A stretch of 64,000 nt of DNA from Lophius americanus (Eukaryota; Chordata; Actinopteri; Lophiiformes; Lophiidae). The notes below the pieces were generated by a model that was given only the letters and a program-made list of their open reading frames with translations, was not told where the DNA came from and searched no databases. The DNA lies in NCBI GenBank assembly GCA_037951165.1, contig JBBDHG010000028.1:7869001-7933000 (forward strand), read 5' to 3'. A program made the position numbers and the translations under genes. Of this stretch, positions 1 to 10,385 are shown in pieces. The stretch's first letter is position 1; each line of letters starts with the position of its first letter.

Positions 1-329
1 CTGCTCTCATATTAAGCATGATAATACTAACGTTGCAATACATCATATGTTTGCAGTAGGGCTAGACTTTAGGCTTTTCCTTTTTGTGCAATTTAGAAAA
101 AAATTGCCGTTTTGGAACTGTGTTGATATACAATGTGCATCAATCCATTTCTGCAATTGTCTATTCTGTTCAGTGTTTTGAGGGCGGAGAGGTGGGGTAC
201 AACCTTAACTTTGACTGCCATTTCACCACAGGGCAACCACATCGGGGCACCCATTTATGCTCATATCCATATCTATTGCCTCATTAGTATGCAATACATC
301 TGTTACACCTTTTTGAACTGTGGGATGAA

Positions 330-490
330 AGAAGTACATATTTTTAAGACTTATTTTCTAACGGTTGGTCTGATTTAGTCCAAATTTGTTCAATATCAAT
401 CAACTTAAGGCGATTTGTCTTTGGACACAACACTTTGGACATAACTTTACATTTGTTTTGAAGAGCTCAGTCAGAGGGATTGCTTTGACG
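330..490 (+). mobile_element. Repeat family A, partial copy 1
   Basis: This stretch matches the middle and right part of the family A repeat defined by the better copies at 55.7 kb and 28.9/29.5 kb. The shared words include 'GGTCTGATTTAGTCCAAATTTG' (split here as GGTCTGATTTAG and TCCAAATTTG), 'GGACATAACTTTACATTTG' and 'AGAGGGATTGCTTTGAC'. The 3' hairpin and CTAG end are not recognisable. It is a decayed fragment with no coding content. Confidence 0.5.
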
Positions 491-1580
491 AGTAAAAGCA
501 AAAGAAGAAGAAAAAAATTTCAGAGTGTACATGGTCTTTTATCGGGGAGGCTGTCACTGATCTTTTCCTGTTTAAGAAACATGTTGATGATACATGAGCA
601 AGAACGCGTTTTATTTAAAGGGCCAGAAACATGAAGAAGAAGTTAGTGCTTGGTTATACTTGGTGATTACAGCATCTGAAATCTAACAGGTGACATGTGC
701 TCTTTTGGCTCTACTCAATGATTTCTCATTCGTGCCTTTAAGTGTATGAACATCCTTAATAACCCAGAGGTCATGATTGTAAAATCTTAGTTGTTTCATT
801 AACTTCATAGCTGACGTTGTACTCACACATTACACAAGGGACATGAATGAAGTCATGATAATTAATGTTCCCTCACAATGAATCATCACTAATAATCACT
901 TGAAGTATCCAAAAGCTATTTTCTTGTCAAGCTTTCAGACTTGTGTGCAGACAAAACTGCTCAGTGTGAGGGACACATTCAAAATGGCAAATAGCACACG
1001 AGCTACAGAGGCTGTCAAATCCACATCTGCAGCCCAGAGAAGATTTATGGTCCCCAAAAAAAAGAGCAATACATAGTCTCTTTTTTTCTTTTCCACATAA
1101 TGTTTAGCTCCACGTGAAATGTGCCATGTGCCCATAATTACAGTACAAGTGCTGCACAGTCTGGAGAAAAACAAAAGGAACATCTCACAGATGTCGTCCC
1201 TAGGGACGCTTGCTCATTTGATCAGGGCTTTATTTTCCCTGCCCATTTATTTGATTATTTTGTAGAGTTGGATTCTCTTTTGTTTCATAGTTAATGCTTT
1301 GACAGGTGTTGGGTGTTCCTGTGAAATTGTGTGCTTGTCAGTGGTCATCAGCTACATCTCACCATTTCTGAACCTGTTGAGGGGACACACTCCAATATGT
1401 CATTTTGATCATATGCCATTTTTAGGAAACAGGAAGTATATTTAAACAAAATAGTAACCTTCAATACAAACAAGCAAAAGTCTTAAAACCTCTTCTCTCT
1501 TGAAGGCCCATAATTGGATTTATACTTAATTTGTCCTATTTAAATCTCTTAAGAGGCAAGTATATTATGGAATTATAATA
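491..1580. other. Unassigned non-coding DNA
   Basis: About 1.1 kb of AT-rich sequence with no recognised repeat, RNA gene or convincing exon. Short open frames (for example minus 935-1183) have no coding signature and no plausible splice sites. Confidence 0.5.
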
Positions 1581-2105
1581 CATCGATCAATGGCGGACGT
1601 CACGCACGGTTCGCTCGTTTTGGTCCAGGATGATTATTTTTGGACTTTAGAAGTCTTCACTAACGTTACTTTATATGAATGAAAACACTTATCATCCTAA
1701 TAGCCTAAAATATATATTTTTAACAATCAGTCATATTTCTTCATTTTGTTATCCGATCGTCACCAAAATGACACCAAAAGAAAGAAAGAAATTTCAGCCG
1801 AGGAAGTTGAGATTAATAAAGCGCTGGACTTTCTGTCTGGAGAAATTGCAACCGTCTCTAACCCGCAAAAACTGATAATGGATTTAATTGGGGATATCAA
1901 GGAGCTTAAGCGACAACATGCAGAGAAGGACAAGAGGATCGGCTTTTCTGGAGTGTTGTGTGGCAGACCTGGAACAGTACTACCGCATGAAAGTTGTTAT
2001 CGCTAGCGAGCAGGAGACAAGACCTGGTCATACGCCAAAGCAGTGACACCGGCGGATGGCGGAGATCCCACCGAGCCTGACCTGGAGTCCCATGAACAAC
2101 AGGTG
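1581..2105 (+). pseudogene. L1-type LINE, 5' end and ORF1 fragment (broken)
   Basis: The segment resembles the 5' leader and ORF1 of fish L1-like retrotransposons. ORF1 proteins of this kind are coiled-coil nucleic-acid chaperones that package the LINE RNA. From about 1746 the translation runs in one frame through 'ALDFLSGEIATV' and 'IKELKRQHAEKDKRIG' (charged, heptad-like). It then shifts frame near 1945 to 'LECCVADLEQYYRMKVVIAS' and stops at TGA near 2040. The 'VADLEQY.RM..VI' motif is the familiar part of this ORF1 family (recalled, not searched). The ORF is therefore frameshifted and truncated, and it runs into a 10-bp direct repeat at 2106. The likely downstream remainder of the same LINE lies at 3.6-5.3 kb beyond a hAT insertion. 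Confidence 0.6.
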
Positions 2106-2115
2106 AGGACCTCCT
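2106..2115. repeat. 10-bp direct repeat, left (possible target-site duplication)
   Basis: AGGACCTCCT occurs here and again at 2316-2325, exactly bounding the 201-bp antisense L1 segment. The arrangement is what a target-site duplication of an inserted fragment would look like. Confidence 0.6.
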
Positions 2116-2316
2116 ATTAATGTCCTTAATAAACTCAAAGCTCAAAAGACAACAGGGTGTCTTCTTTCTAATAATTTTCTAGAGGTGTTATTCATTTTTC
2201 ATGCCAGAGTTTGAATATCTTTTTGTTAAAAATCATTGGCAAGATCATGTTCTGCCTTAAGGGCGTTTTAGGTGACAAGTCTGTTTAATGACCAAAACAT
2301 GTACGAGTTCACAACA
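2116..2316 (-). mobile_element. Antisense L1 ORF2 fragment, near-identical to 4350-4550
   Basis: The reverse complement of this 201-bp segment aligns without gaps to 4350-4550. By eye only about two bases differ. On the minus strand it encodes part of the L1 ORF2 C-terminal region ('MIFNKKIFKLWHEK', then 'EDTLLSFE'). It is bounded by 10-bp direct repeats (AGGACCTCCT). The right repeat overlaps the segment by one base of microhomology. The two copies form a ~200-bp inverted repeat about 2 kb apart. Confidence 0.8.
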
Positions 2317-2325
2317 GGACCTCCT
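2316..2325. repeat. 10-bp direct repeat, right (possible target-site duplication)
   Basis: Second copy of AGGACCTCCT, at the junction between the antisense L1 segment and the hAT transposase pseudogene. Confidence 0.6.
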
Positions 2326-3399
2326 CAAGAATGCACTTATCTTCCCTTTGAGGTCCCACTCTCGTTGACATGCTTTCCCCAAACTTATCCAGCAGACGTG
2401 AGAGGGGTAAAGCAAGTCCCGGTGATTACCATCGGTTTCCTCAAGGAAATGCATAAACTGACGGTGCTGAAGTCCCCTTGCTCGTATACAGTAACGAGTT
2501 TAATGACTCCATTCAGTTCATGATCAAGCTGCAATACAGACTTACATTGGGCTTGCTGATGGATTATGCAGTGTAGGATAATTACATCCTGGTCAGGGCT
2601 TTCCTCTTTCACATTATCCTGGATTCTTTTCAGCAGCCCGGCGTTTTTTCCTGTCAAGTTTGGTGATCCATCCCTGGTGACATTAGCAAGTTTGCACCAA
2701 GGTATGTTCAGCCTCAGGATAACACTAGTCACGCTGTAATAGAAGTCCTGTCCTCGTGTTTTCCCCTTTAGGTATTCCATTGTCAAAAATTCCTCGGTTC
2801 TCTCAAAATTGCCATTTATTCCTCTGATAAAGATAAAGAGCTGAGGGGTGTCTTTGCAGTCTGCACTTTCATCCAGCGCTAACGAATATAGCATAAATGA
2901 CTCTGCTTTATTGTTTAACCCGCTGGCTATATCTTCGTCAATTAGCTCTACATGGCGAGTCACTGTCCGGAGCGATAAGCTGAGTTTTTCAAATTTGTTT
3001 TGTTCTCTGAACACAAGAGACCTGCTATCGCTATCATGCATTCTTTCAAACTCCCCTTCAGAGAAAGGTTTTGCTGGCCTCTGGTAATTTGAATACCAGT
3101 AAATAACTCGCCTTGGTACTTGACTCATGAATAGCAGTCTGTCGGTGAAAATCTTTTTGGCTGAGTCTGCAAATTTGCAAATATCTTCTAAGCAGAAGCC
3201 GCCCGTTCTTGTGGTGACTGCTTACTAGCGTAGCTTGCATGCTTCGTTGAAAGTTGGCGACTGATGTTGTACGGTTTCGAGGCAAATAAGACATTAAGAC
3301 ATTGATCAAACTTTGGTGAAAAAATGTTTTAGTTGTCCTCTCCTTATTAAACACTCGGCACTCATTGTCAAAAAAAATTTTTTTTTTTGCTCTACTCAT
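2326..3399 (-). pseudogene. hAT (Charlie-like, GTF2IRD2-type) transposase pseudogene
   Basis: The minus strand encodes a broken hAT transposase of the ZBED/GTF2IRD2-like group. In live elements this is a nuclear enzyme that cuts and pastes the element by an RNase H-fold DDE mechanism. It starts near 3399 with 'MSRAKKKIFFDNECRVFNKE', the usual N-terminal/BED-type start of the group. It continues in a different frame as 'TKASYLLVFKLPEASKTF', then 'AKPFSEGEFER', 'YSLALDESADCKDTPQLFIF' (around the first catalytic Asp), 'VTRDGSPNLTGKNAGLLKRI' and 'VIILHCIIHQQAQCKSVLQL'. It ends with 'FLEETDGNHRDLLY' and 'WDLKGKISAFL'. At least three frameshifts break it, and the C-terminal dimerisation region (hATC) is missing because the copy ends at the 2316-2325 junction. 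Family assignment rests on recalled motifs. Confidence 0.8.
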
Positions 3400-3631
3400 T
3401 TTTACTGAAGGGCTTAAAGCCTGAAGTACATTAATAACACCTAGGCTGATAATGACAGAAAAGATTCCAACAAATGTCAATTGTGTCTGGAGTGCGCTAT
3501 CTTTTGGGATCTTCAGGCATTGCAGGAACTAATGCAAAATTACAAAAATTTGCTATAACTTGGTATTAATATTCGGCAGGCCAGACAAAAAAGCCATATG
3601 TGGCCCACGGGCCACAGTCTACCAATGTCTG
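3400..3631 (-). mobile_element. hAT element 5' non-coding end with terminal sequence
   Basis: Upstream of the transposase start the minus strand runs to 'CAGACATTGGTAGACTGTGG' (5' end at 3631), followed by CCCGTGGGCCACATATGG. This is the characteristic GC-rich 'GGCCC..GGGCCAC' terminus of Charlie-like hAT transposons. The flank beyond 3631 reads straight into L1 ORF2 sequence, so the hAT inserted into the L1. The opposite terminal repeat is absent. Confidence 0.6.
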
Positions 3632-3639
3632 GGCTACAA

Positions 3640-5279
3640 GAAATTATCCTAATATCAGAGGTATCAAAGTGAGTCAGGTAAAACATTAAATAAACTTATT
3701 CACCGGTGACCTCTGTTTACCCCTGTCACACCCAACAGATTCAATTAATAGACTTATCACTTACTTACAAAATTAATATGGAAAAAAATGAAATACTCCC
3801 GTTAAATAACTTTACAAAACTATGAAGGTCTGGAGCAGACCATCTCTTTTAAGTGGTCACCTCAAGGACGCATATATTTAGGAGTAACGCTTGGCGACAA
3901 TTTAAAAAATCTCTAAACGAATCTATCCATCTTTAATCCAAAAATTTCAAGAGGACCTGAACCGATGGATCGACCTCCCATTATCACTACTATGGAGAAT
4001 AATCTATTTCAGTCTTTACCTGTACCCCTACCTGCAACATTTTTTAAACATCTGAATAAAACAATAAGGAAATTTAATTGTTATAACAAGACTCTGAAGG
4101 TAGGATTAGATAAACTGACATGGGATTATAAACTTGAAGGCTTACTTCTTCCCAATATCAAAATGTATTATTGGGTATCACAAATTTAAATAGTTCTCTC
4201 TTTGCTTGAAATGCATTTAGCCCCGTCGTGGACCCAAATAGAAATGTATGAATTGGGCGAGAACCTTGCAAATAATATATATACAAATGGAAATCCAAAA
4301 CAGTTCCAGTTAAAACTAAGAATGCGCTTACAAACATCTAGTTCAAAATTGTTGTGAACTCGTACATGTTTTGGTCATCAAACAGACTTGTCACCTAAAA
4401 CGCCCTTAAGGCAGAACATGATCTTGCCAATGATTTTTAACAAAAAGATATTCAAACTCTGGCATGAAAAATGAATAACACCTCTAGAAAATTATTGGAA
4501 AGAAGACACCCTGTTGTCTTTTGAGCTTTGAGTTTATTAAGGACATTAATAAACTTTCAAATGCACATTTTCTTTGAATACGTCCAAATAAGAAATTTTA
4601 TAAGGGGCACTCTTGTTTACCAAATGTATTTGCTAGACCTATTAAGTCTTGAACAACTGCTCCATCACAATCAGAGTCCTGTGAAATTCACATCCAGAGT
4701 TTATTAGATGCTGATGCAGAACAGCTGTAAGCCACAAATAGATAAATCAAAAGTGAATAGTGATTCTGATCCAAATTTTAAGATTGATGAGATCTTGTGG
4801 CGCAATTTATGCCAAGACAGTGTGTGCGTAACTATTAACTCAGGATTCTGGAATGTATTTTAGATGTGGTACTACAGACAGTACATTTTTACATGGTACA
4901 TGGTTATGTCAAAAAACTTAGAAACTTCTGGAGGTAATTGTGCGACACTATGCCTTCTATCAGAGTGGTCTCTTTTCCATTTGACGCTCGTATATATCTT
5001 CTTGGTAACTTCAATGGTCTAAATTTAAGTAAGGAAAATGTAAAACTTAGCAGGGTTAAATTTGCATCTATAAGAAAATGTGTACGCCGAAATCGGTCTC
5101 GATAATCTTTCCTTGTCAAAGTGGCTGTCAGAAATGAAGAGATGCATTTCTCTGGAGAAAATAACATATACTCTGAGAAACAACTACAAACACTTTGTCA
5201 AGATATGGAAGCCATATATAGATCCAATGGACACCCTTAGTCTGCACCAGATTGACCTGGGCTTGAAGTAAATCCACTA
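3640..5279 (+). pseudogene. L1-type LINE ORF2 C-terminal region (broken)
   Basis: This is the post-catalytic reverse transcriptase and C-terminal part of an L1-clade ORF2. In order, with several frameshifts and stops, it shows 'KINMEKNEILPLN' (near 3770), 'FKWSPQGRIYLGVTLG' (near 3845) and 'QSLPVPLPATFFKHLNKTIR' (ORF 3965-4189). These are followed by 'LLLPNIKMYYWVSQI', 'MIFNKKIFKLWHEK' (near 4425), 'FIRGTLVYQMY', and finally 'LSLSKWLSEMKRCISLEKIT' with 'NNYKHFVKIWKPYIDPMD' (5080-5271). The order matches teleost L1/Swimmer-like elements from memory. The YADD catalytic core and endonuclease are not present in this window. The copy cannot be functional. Confidence 0.85.
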
Positions 5280-5640
5280 CTGTAACCCTATGACTTAAGG
5301 AAATTATTATTATATAATATTATTATTCGTGGGTATCTTGGTTGTAAATAACTTTGGGTTAGTTGTTGTAAATGGAATTATTTGTGATGTAATTACTTTA
5401 GAATAGTTGTCCTTGTATTTATAACTGGTTGAAAATACATTTGGAAGATGTAAATTATCTATAAGTTAAGAAAGACGAAGTGATAATGGGTAGGGATTTA
5501 TACTTTTTACTTCTACCTGACCCTTTTCTTGGCACTGTTACTCTTTTTTGTTTGAGGTCTTATTTGTCTTCTTTTTATTTACGTTTGAAATAATTTTGTT
5601 CATTCATATTCATCATAACCCCCAGCTCTCATGATCTGTG
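5280..5640 (+). mobile_element. Probable L1 3' UTR and AT-rich tail
   Basis: Low-complexity AT/TG-rich sequence directly follows the ORF2 stop. I infer that it is the 3' untranslated part of the same LINE; no poly(A) tail or target-site duplication is clear. Confidence 0.35.
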
Positions 5641-5682
5641 ATGCAACACTCCAAACATTCATCACCAAAAGATATAGAGATT

Positions 5683-6022
5683 CTTAAAACAATAACTCAA
5701 AAAATTATCTTGTATCACTTTCAAATTTTATACCCACATAGACTTTAGTGCAAGGAAGAATGGGATAGATTATAGGAAAGTTCGATTGTACATTTCTGAC
5801 GCTAGGGGGGGCTTTATCTCCAACAGTTTTCAGGACATAATTTAGTCCAAATATGGTGCAAAAGATTCGACCTGAGAACATCTATAAGGTATATAACATA
5901 ATTTTCTCTAAGAATTCATATTTTACTCACTAGTGGGAGTTTTTTTATTTTGAAAAGCCTTTTTATTACATCTCCTTTAATTGTAAGAGTAAAATCAGGG
6001 GAATTGCTTGTACAGCACTGCT
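5683..6022 (+). mobile_element. Repeat family A, copy 2 (left part)
   Basis: Contains, in consensus order, 'CAATAACTCAAAAAATTAT', 'TACCCACATAGAC', 'TTTCTGACGCTAGGGGG', 'GCTTTATCTCCAACAG' and 'TTTAGTCCAAATATGGTGCA'. The second module follows as 'CATATTTTACTCACTAGTGGG' (split), and then 'TCAGGGGAATTGCTTGTACA'. The copy is interrupted by a SINE-like insertion (about 6108-6268), and its 3' terminus reappears at 6270-6302. Confidence 0.65.
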
Positions 6023-6107
6023 TAAACGTTGATTTGGGAATTATCAGAGATATAACAATTATAATAAATATTATTATTTTAATTCATACTTCATTAATCA
6101 TACAATA

Positions 6108-6268
6108 ACGCAGTACAAAATGATCAATTTCTTCTCTTCCATCCCTGAGGGACCAGTGGGCAGCCGTATGAAGCGCCCAGGAAGAAGGGGTTTCAGTCTC
6201 TTGCTCAAGGAACCCCTAGGCATGTGGCATCAAGCTCATGGACCAAACCCTGATCTCGATGTATCTGA
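6108..6268 (-). mobile_element. tRNA-type SINE body, antisense, inside family A copy 2
   Basis: The reverse complement gives 'GGTTCCTTGAGCAAGAGACT', 'GCTGCCCACTGGTCCCTCAG' and 'GGGATGG', the same body as the tRNA-headed SINE at 27183-27430. The tRNA head is poorly preserved. Confidence 0.6.
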
Positions 6269-6269
6269 T

Positions 6270-6302
6270 ATACCCTTGAGGTACTGAATGACAGCGTAGG
6301 CC
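6270..6302 (+). mobile_element. Repeat family A, copy 2 (3' terminus)
   Basis: 'GACAGCGTAGGCCTAGTT' is the family A 3' end, including one arm of the terminal hairpin and the CTAG end. Confidence 0.6.
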
Positions 6303-7303
6303 TAGTTCTATTATTGTGCACAATGATAGATTTTCTTAATATACTAGTGTAATGTCACAACCAAAGGTTGAAGTGTGCATTTTTGCAGCAAAATCCCATC
6401 GTCAAACTCTAATTTTTAGTACATGTTGGGTCCATTGTCTATCCAAATAATACAAATGGAGCATATTCCTGGTCCTACCAGACAAAATCTGTGGAGAATA
6501 ACATAAGCTTTGTGGTATATCTATCAATTTGATGCAGTAGTAATCTAAGTGATTACTGACTTTATGAGCAAGTGCACTATTGGTTTTGTATCATGCTTTT
6601 ACTGTAATATAATGATGAAGGTTTGTAAGATCAAAAAGATCAGGCAAGGGTAGAAATATAAGTATTTTTATGTGTTTAATCACATATGAAATGGAGATCT
6701 ATCAAAAGTTTGGTCAGAGCCCGGCGTTGGAGATCGGATCCTATCCTTTAACATGTTTGCCTAAGTTATGCTCATTCCTCTATTATCCTTACCTTTTCTC
6801 AGAGATCACCTGATCTCATGTCTCATTTACCTGCTACATGTTCTGGTGCATCAATTGACCTCAGCTGCACTGAATCAGGTAGCCTCATCCATCCTATCAC
6901 CGTTTCACACTTCATGCTTGGCCCATCAGCTGCCTTCTTGAAAATATGCCTCTCTCCATTCATAACTAAAATAAACTGATTTCTAACAGTTGAATATGAC
7001 CTGCTAAGCATTGTAATATACGCAGTTACGGAAGTAACTTTTTCTTTATCCATCCCTTTCGCAACAGCACTTTTACACAAACTTTTTAGCTTTTTAGGTG
7101 TATTTTAACTCCATGTGGTCAGGACACCTTTGAAAACATTAAACTCTGTCCAAACACTCTAAAACTTAAATGAATCTCAGCAGGATAACAATGGTAGTCT
7201 TTATTTCAAATAAATTGTGCGGATTTCAAGCCTAATTTCGATAAATTTGGGTAGCTTAATAATGTTGGTAATTACTGAAACTTATTATTGGGTGTCATTT
7301 GAA
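6303..7303. other. Unassigned non-coding DNA
   Basis: About 1 kb of AT-rich sequence. A minus-strand open frame of 85 codons (6823-7080) shows no recognised domain and no matched splice sites. No repeat family recognised. Confidence 0.45.
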
Positions 7304-7735
7304 TTCAGATTTCTTGAGTGTAATCATCTTTAAAGTTACTAAAATAGCAAGAACTGAAAAGGCTAAAACACAAACTTTTTTTTTACTGCATGCCAACTTA
7401 GCAAACTCTTGTTCATATTTAGCAAACTCTTGTTCATATTTATCTATTAGGTCAATTAGGTCAATTAAATTCAAATAATTTGCAAAGATTTTTGAACCAA
7501 TAACTTAATTTCTATTAAAAAGATTGTGTTGTTGCTGCCTTGTAGTTAGTAAATGATAATTAAACATTATCTTGTTTATAAAGAAAAATCTGATCCTCCT
7601 AACTAAATGTAATATGTTGTCTGAACGTAACTTAAAGTTGTCGTGACTCAAAAAGATTGATGCAAACTGTTGCATTTATTTCTTTTGTTGAGCGTAAACA
7701 ACACTTTTTAGTTTGCCGGCCTGGGAAACGATGAG
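7304..7735 (+). repeat. ~430-bp dispersed direct repeat, copy 1
   Basis: Near-identical to 8118-8538, with only scattered substitutions and small indels. It starts TTCAGATTTCTTG and ends AAACGATGAG. Inside, a 21-bp unit (AGCAAACTCTTGTTCATATTT) is tandemly doubled at about 7400-7441, and AGGTCAATT is doubled just after it. No coding frame spans it. Confidence 0.85.
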
Positions 7736-8035
7736 TTCAGTTGCTCGTCCACTAAGTTGAATCCGTCAGGCAGACTATGTGGACCCTACCGTATACCTCT
7801 GAATGATTTCACACGCCGATGGACCTCGAGTTGCCCTTCTTTGACAGCCAGGTTTCATGCTTTGTTGCATTTTCTTGTACTACATAATCCCTATGATCTA
7901 CCATTTATCAAAATTCATTAACTTGTCACAACACAAAATTGTTATCTAGCAACTGCATATTCATCTTTTCTGGTCTTTGTCTATCTGCAGAACGTGAAAA
8001 GTTCTCTCTAGAGCTGGTTTTTGGGGGATTTCTCC
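7736..8035. other. Spacer between the two ~430-bp repeats
   Basis: About 300 bp of single-copy sequence with no recognised feature. Confidence 0.5.
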
Positions 8036-8117
8036 TTTCGTCGATGTGTTGGATGCAGGGAAAATGAGCATATATAATGATCTGAGTGGCTTTGACAAAG
8101 ATCATACAGTGCAGTAC
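8036..8117 (+). mobile_element. Tc1-like transposon fragment (5' part)
   Basis: 'GTGTTGGATGCAGGGAAAATG' (split after 20 bases), then 'GATCTGAGTGGCTTTGACAA' and 'CAGTGCAGTACT', match the start of the transposase coding region of a common fish Tc1-like element (recalled consensus: KDLSDFDKG.. and the stretch leading to TYQKWSKEG). The sequence is cut at 8117, where the second ~430-bp repeat begins. The last ~54 bp recur at 8534-8587. Confidence 0.6.
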
Positions 8118-8538
8118 TTCAGATTTCTTGGGTGTAATCATCTTTAAAGTTACTAAAATAGCAAGACCTGAAAAGGCTAAAACACAAAAAAAATTTACTG
8201 CATGCCAACTTAGCAAACTCTTGTTCATATTTAGCAAACTCTTGTTCATATTTATCATAATTAGGTCAGTTAAATTCAAATAATTTGCAAAGATTTTTGA
8301 AACAATAACTTAATTTCTATTAAAAAGATTGTGTTGTTGCTGCCTTGTAGTTAGTAAATGATAATTAAACATTATTCTGTTTATAAAAAAAATCTGATCC
8401 TCCTAACTAAATGTAATATGTTGTCTGAACGTAACTTAAAGTTGTCGTGACTCAATAAGATTGATGCAAACTGTTGCATTTATTTCTTTTTTTGAGCATA
8501 AACAACACTTTTTAGTTTGCAGGCCTGGAAACGATGAG
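8118..8538 (+). repeat. ~430-bp dispersed direct repeat, copy 2
   Basis: Second copy of 7304-7735, including the doubled 21-bp unit. It is flanked on both sides by the same ~54-bp Tc1 piece (8064-8117 and 8534-8587). The tandem unit here is therefore about 470 bp. Confidence 0.85.
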
Positions 8539-8725
8539 CATATATAATGATATGATTGACTTTGACAAAGATCATACAGTGCAGTACTTACCAAAGTTGT
8601 CTAAGGAAAGACGAGCAGAGAAGTTCAGATAGGTGAGTGGGCTTAAGACGTGATCCATCGTTGAGAAGAGCTACTGTGGTATAAACTTCATCTCAGAGCT
8701 TTTTTAGCAGCAAAAAACAGACCTA
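8534..8725 (+). mobile_element. Tc1-like transposon fragment (second copy and 3' part)
   Basis: Repeats the 54-bp piece and then continues collinearly with the Tc1 consensus: 'TACCAAAGTTGTCTAAGG' (Tyr-Gln-Lys-Trp-Ser region), 'GAAGAGCTACTGTGGTATAA', then 'GCAGCAAAAAACAGACCTAC', which corresponds to the 3' end of the element. Most of the catalytic domain is deleted. Confidence 0.6.
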
Positions 8726-10030
8726 CGGAGGACCCGGTTTTAAAACTACGGCTACTTGTTGTATATCCAAACAAATATACACTATACTAGGCTTACCTAA
8801 GGAATGGATGATATTTATTTCATAAACTGATGCATTTGGGGGCTTGAGGGAGGATATCTCATTTTTAAATAGCTCAGTTGTTAACTGATACGTATTGTTG
8901 ACAGGAGTTTTTGCTATTTTTGGTGGCCCCACACTTAGTGTTGCCACATTGGCTTGAAGTCACTGACTTCTGCAGAGGCAGCACTGGACTGAATTAATGA
9001 TGAAGATAAATATCACGGTTACAGATCCATCCTGACACTCTCCTGCAGACGCAAAACCGTAGGCGACGTCTCATCCTCTCAGAGCCGACAGCTCAGCTAC
9101 AACACATTTACCACACAGAAAGTTCTATATAGGATAATTAATGTGCTTCTGACTGTCAAAGCTCCAGAGTACTCTGTGTTTCCAGGACATAGAGAGTTCG
9201 ACATCACCTGCTTATTGCTGCTGAGCTCCGACTGTTGCTGCTTAACTGAATGGTGCTTGGTCCTTCACACTCTCAGTTTTTGCTTCTTTCCTACTGCATC
9301 ACACTCTAATCATAAAATGTCCCTCAGTGTGGCTGTCTCCACATTTCAAATATAGAGGGAGAGTATATGGGCATCTCGTTGACCTTTCAATAGGCCACCG
9401 ATATCGTGGAAATAAATTTGTGTCTTTATATCTCGCAAAGGGAGGAACACAACATACGGAGGACCAGATAACTCACAAAACTCAAAAGCCACAAAGAAAG
9501 TGTAAATCTTCGTTCAAATTATTTTCACAATGATATATCCCTACTAACTAACCAACTGATCAATGAATGTAGCTTTAGCTCCAAAACACAGTATAGTCTA
9601 AACAGCTATTTCCGATTTCCGATATCCATGATGTCACTGTGCTTCTTAGTAGCCAAATGGAGGTTTACAATGTACATACAGTAAATATGAAATTATGATG
9701 AACAACCCAGCTCATTTGCTACAATTTATCACTTCAGTTTTGGCTTTTTCAGTTGCGTTATGTCTTTTGCATTCACATGAGCCAACCAGAGGTACATTAG
9801 TATAAGGTTACCCATGCCTTTCCATACGCAGTGAGGGTAGAGTCTATCCATGTCTTCCCAAAACTGATCGACATATTTCAATGAAATGTCGCATATTTGT
9901 AGGTGCAATAATGCTGTGCATCTCATAATTGAAGTTGTAGATTTTCTTACTTAGAGATTCAAACTTAATTTAGATGTAGATTTTCTCACCTTCCACCATG
10001 ATATATATATAGTACAGTTAATCATTAGCA
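8726..10030. other. Unassigned DNA with a short minus-strand open frame
   Basis: A 74-codon minus-strand frame (8723-8947) is of unknown nature. A block at about 8750-8835 resembles 55463-55545 ('CATAAACTGATGC' shared), which suggests an old dispersed repeat. The remainder, including a somewhat GC-richer block at 9020-9530, was not recognised. Confidence 0.4.
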
Positions 10031-10048
10031 TAGATAGATAGATAGACA
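10031..10048. repeat. (GATA)n-like microsatellite
   Basis: Short run of ATAGATAGATAGATAGAC next to a (TA)n stretch at about 10000-10010. Confidence 0.7.
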
Positions 10049-10337
10049 CAGACGATACACATCGAATTAAATATTAGTAGATAACTTCTTAAAATGTTGA
10101 AAAAGCGAATTGATCATGATGATAGAAAGTTAGAAGTTATGAAACAATGTCACAATGTAGTATGGAATGATAATAATGACAGACATAGTTAGTCAAATGT
10201 ATATGACAAAATGATTATAAGAAAATGAAAAATGAATGAAAATTCTGTATAAATAGTGTATACAATAGTAATAACAGTGGCATAATGGTTAATATAAGTG
10301 TAATATATGAGATACTGTCTATTATGTAACATCAAGG

Positions 10338-10384
10338 ATTCTCTCTCGCTCTCGCTCTCGCTCACACACACACACACACACACA
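10338..10384. repeat. (TCTCGC)n then (CA)n compound microsatellite
   Basis: CTCTCTCTCGCTCTCGCTC passes directly into about ten CA units. It lies immediately upstream of the L2-type LINE fragment. Confidence 0.9.
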
Positions 10385-10385
10385 G

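Noticed and set aside
7304..8538. Reading the two ~430-bp repeats as the LTRs of a retrotransposon.
   Set aside because: They lack TG...CA ends, a primer-binding site and any internal coding sequence, and a Tc1 fragment brackets only one copy.
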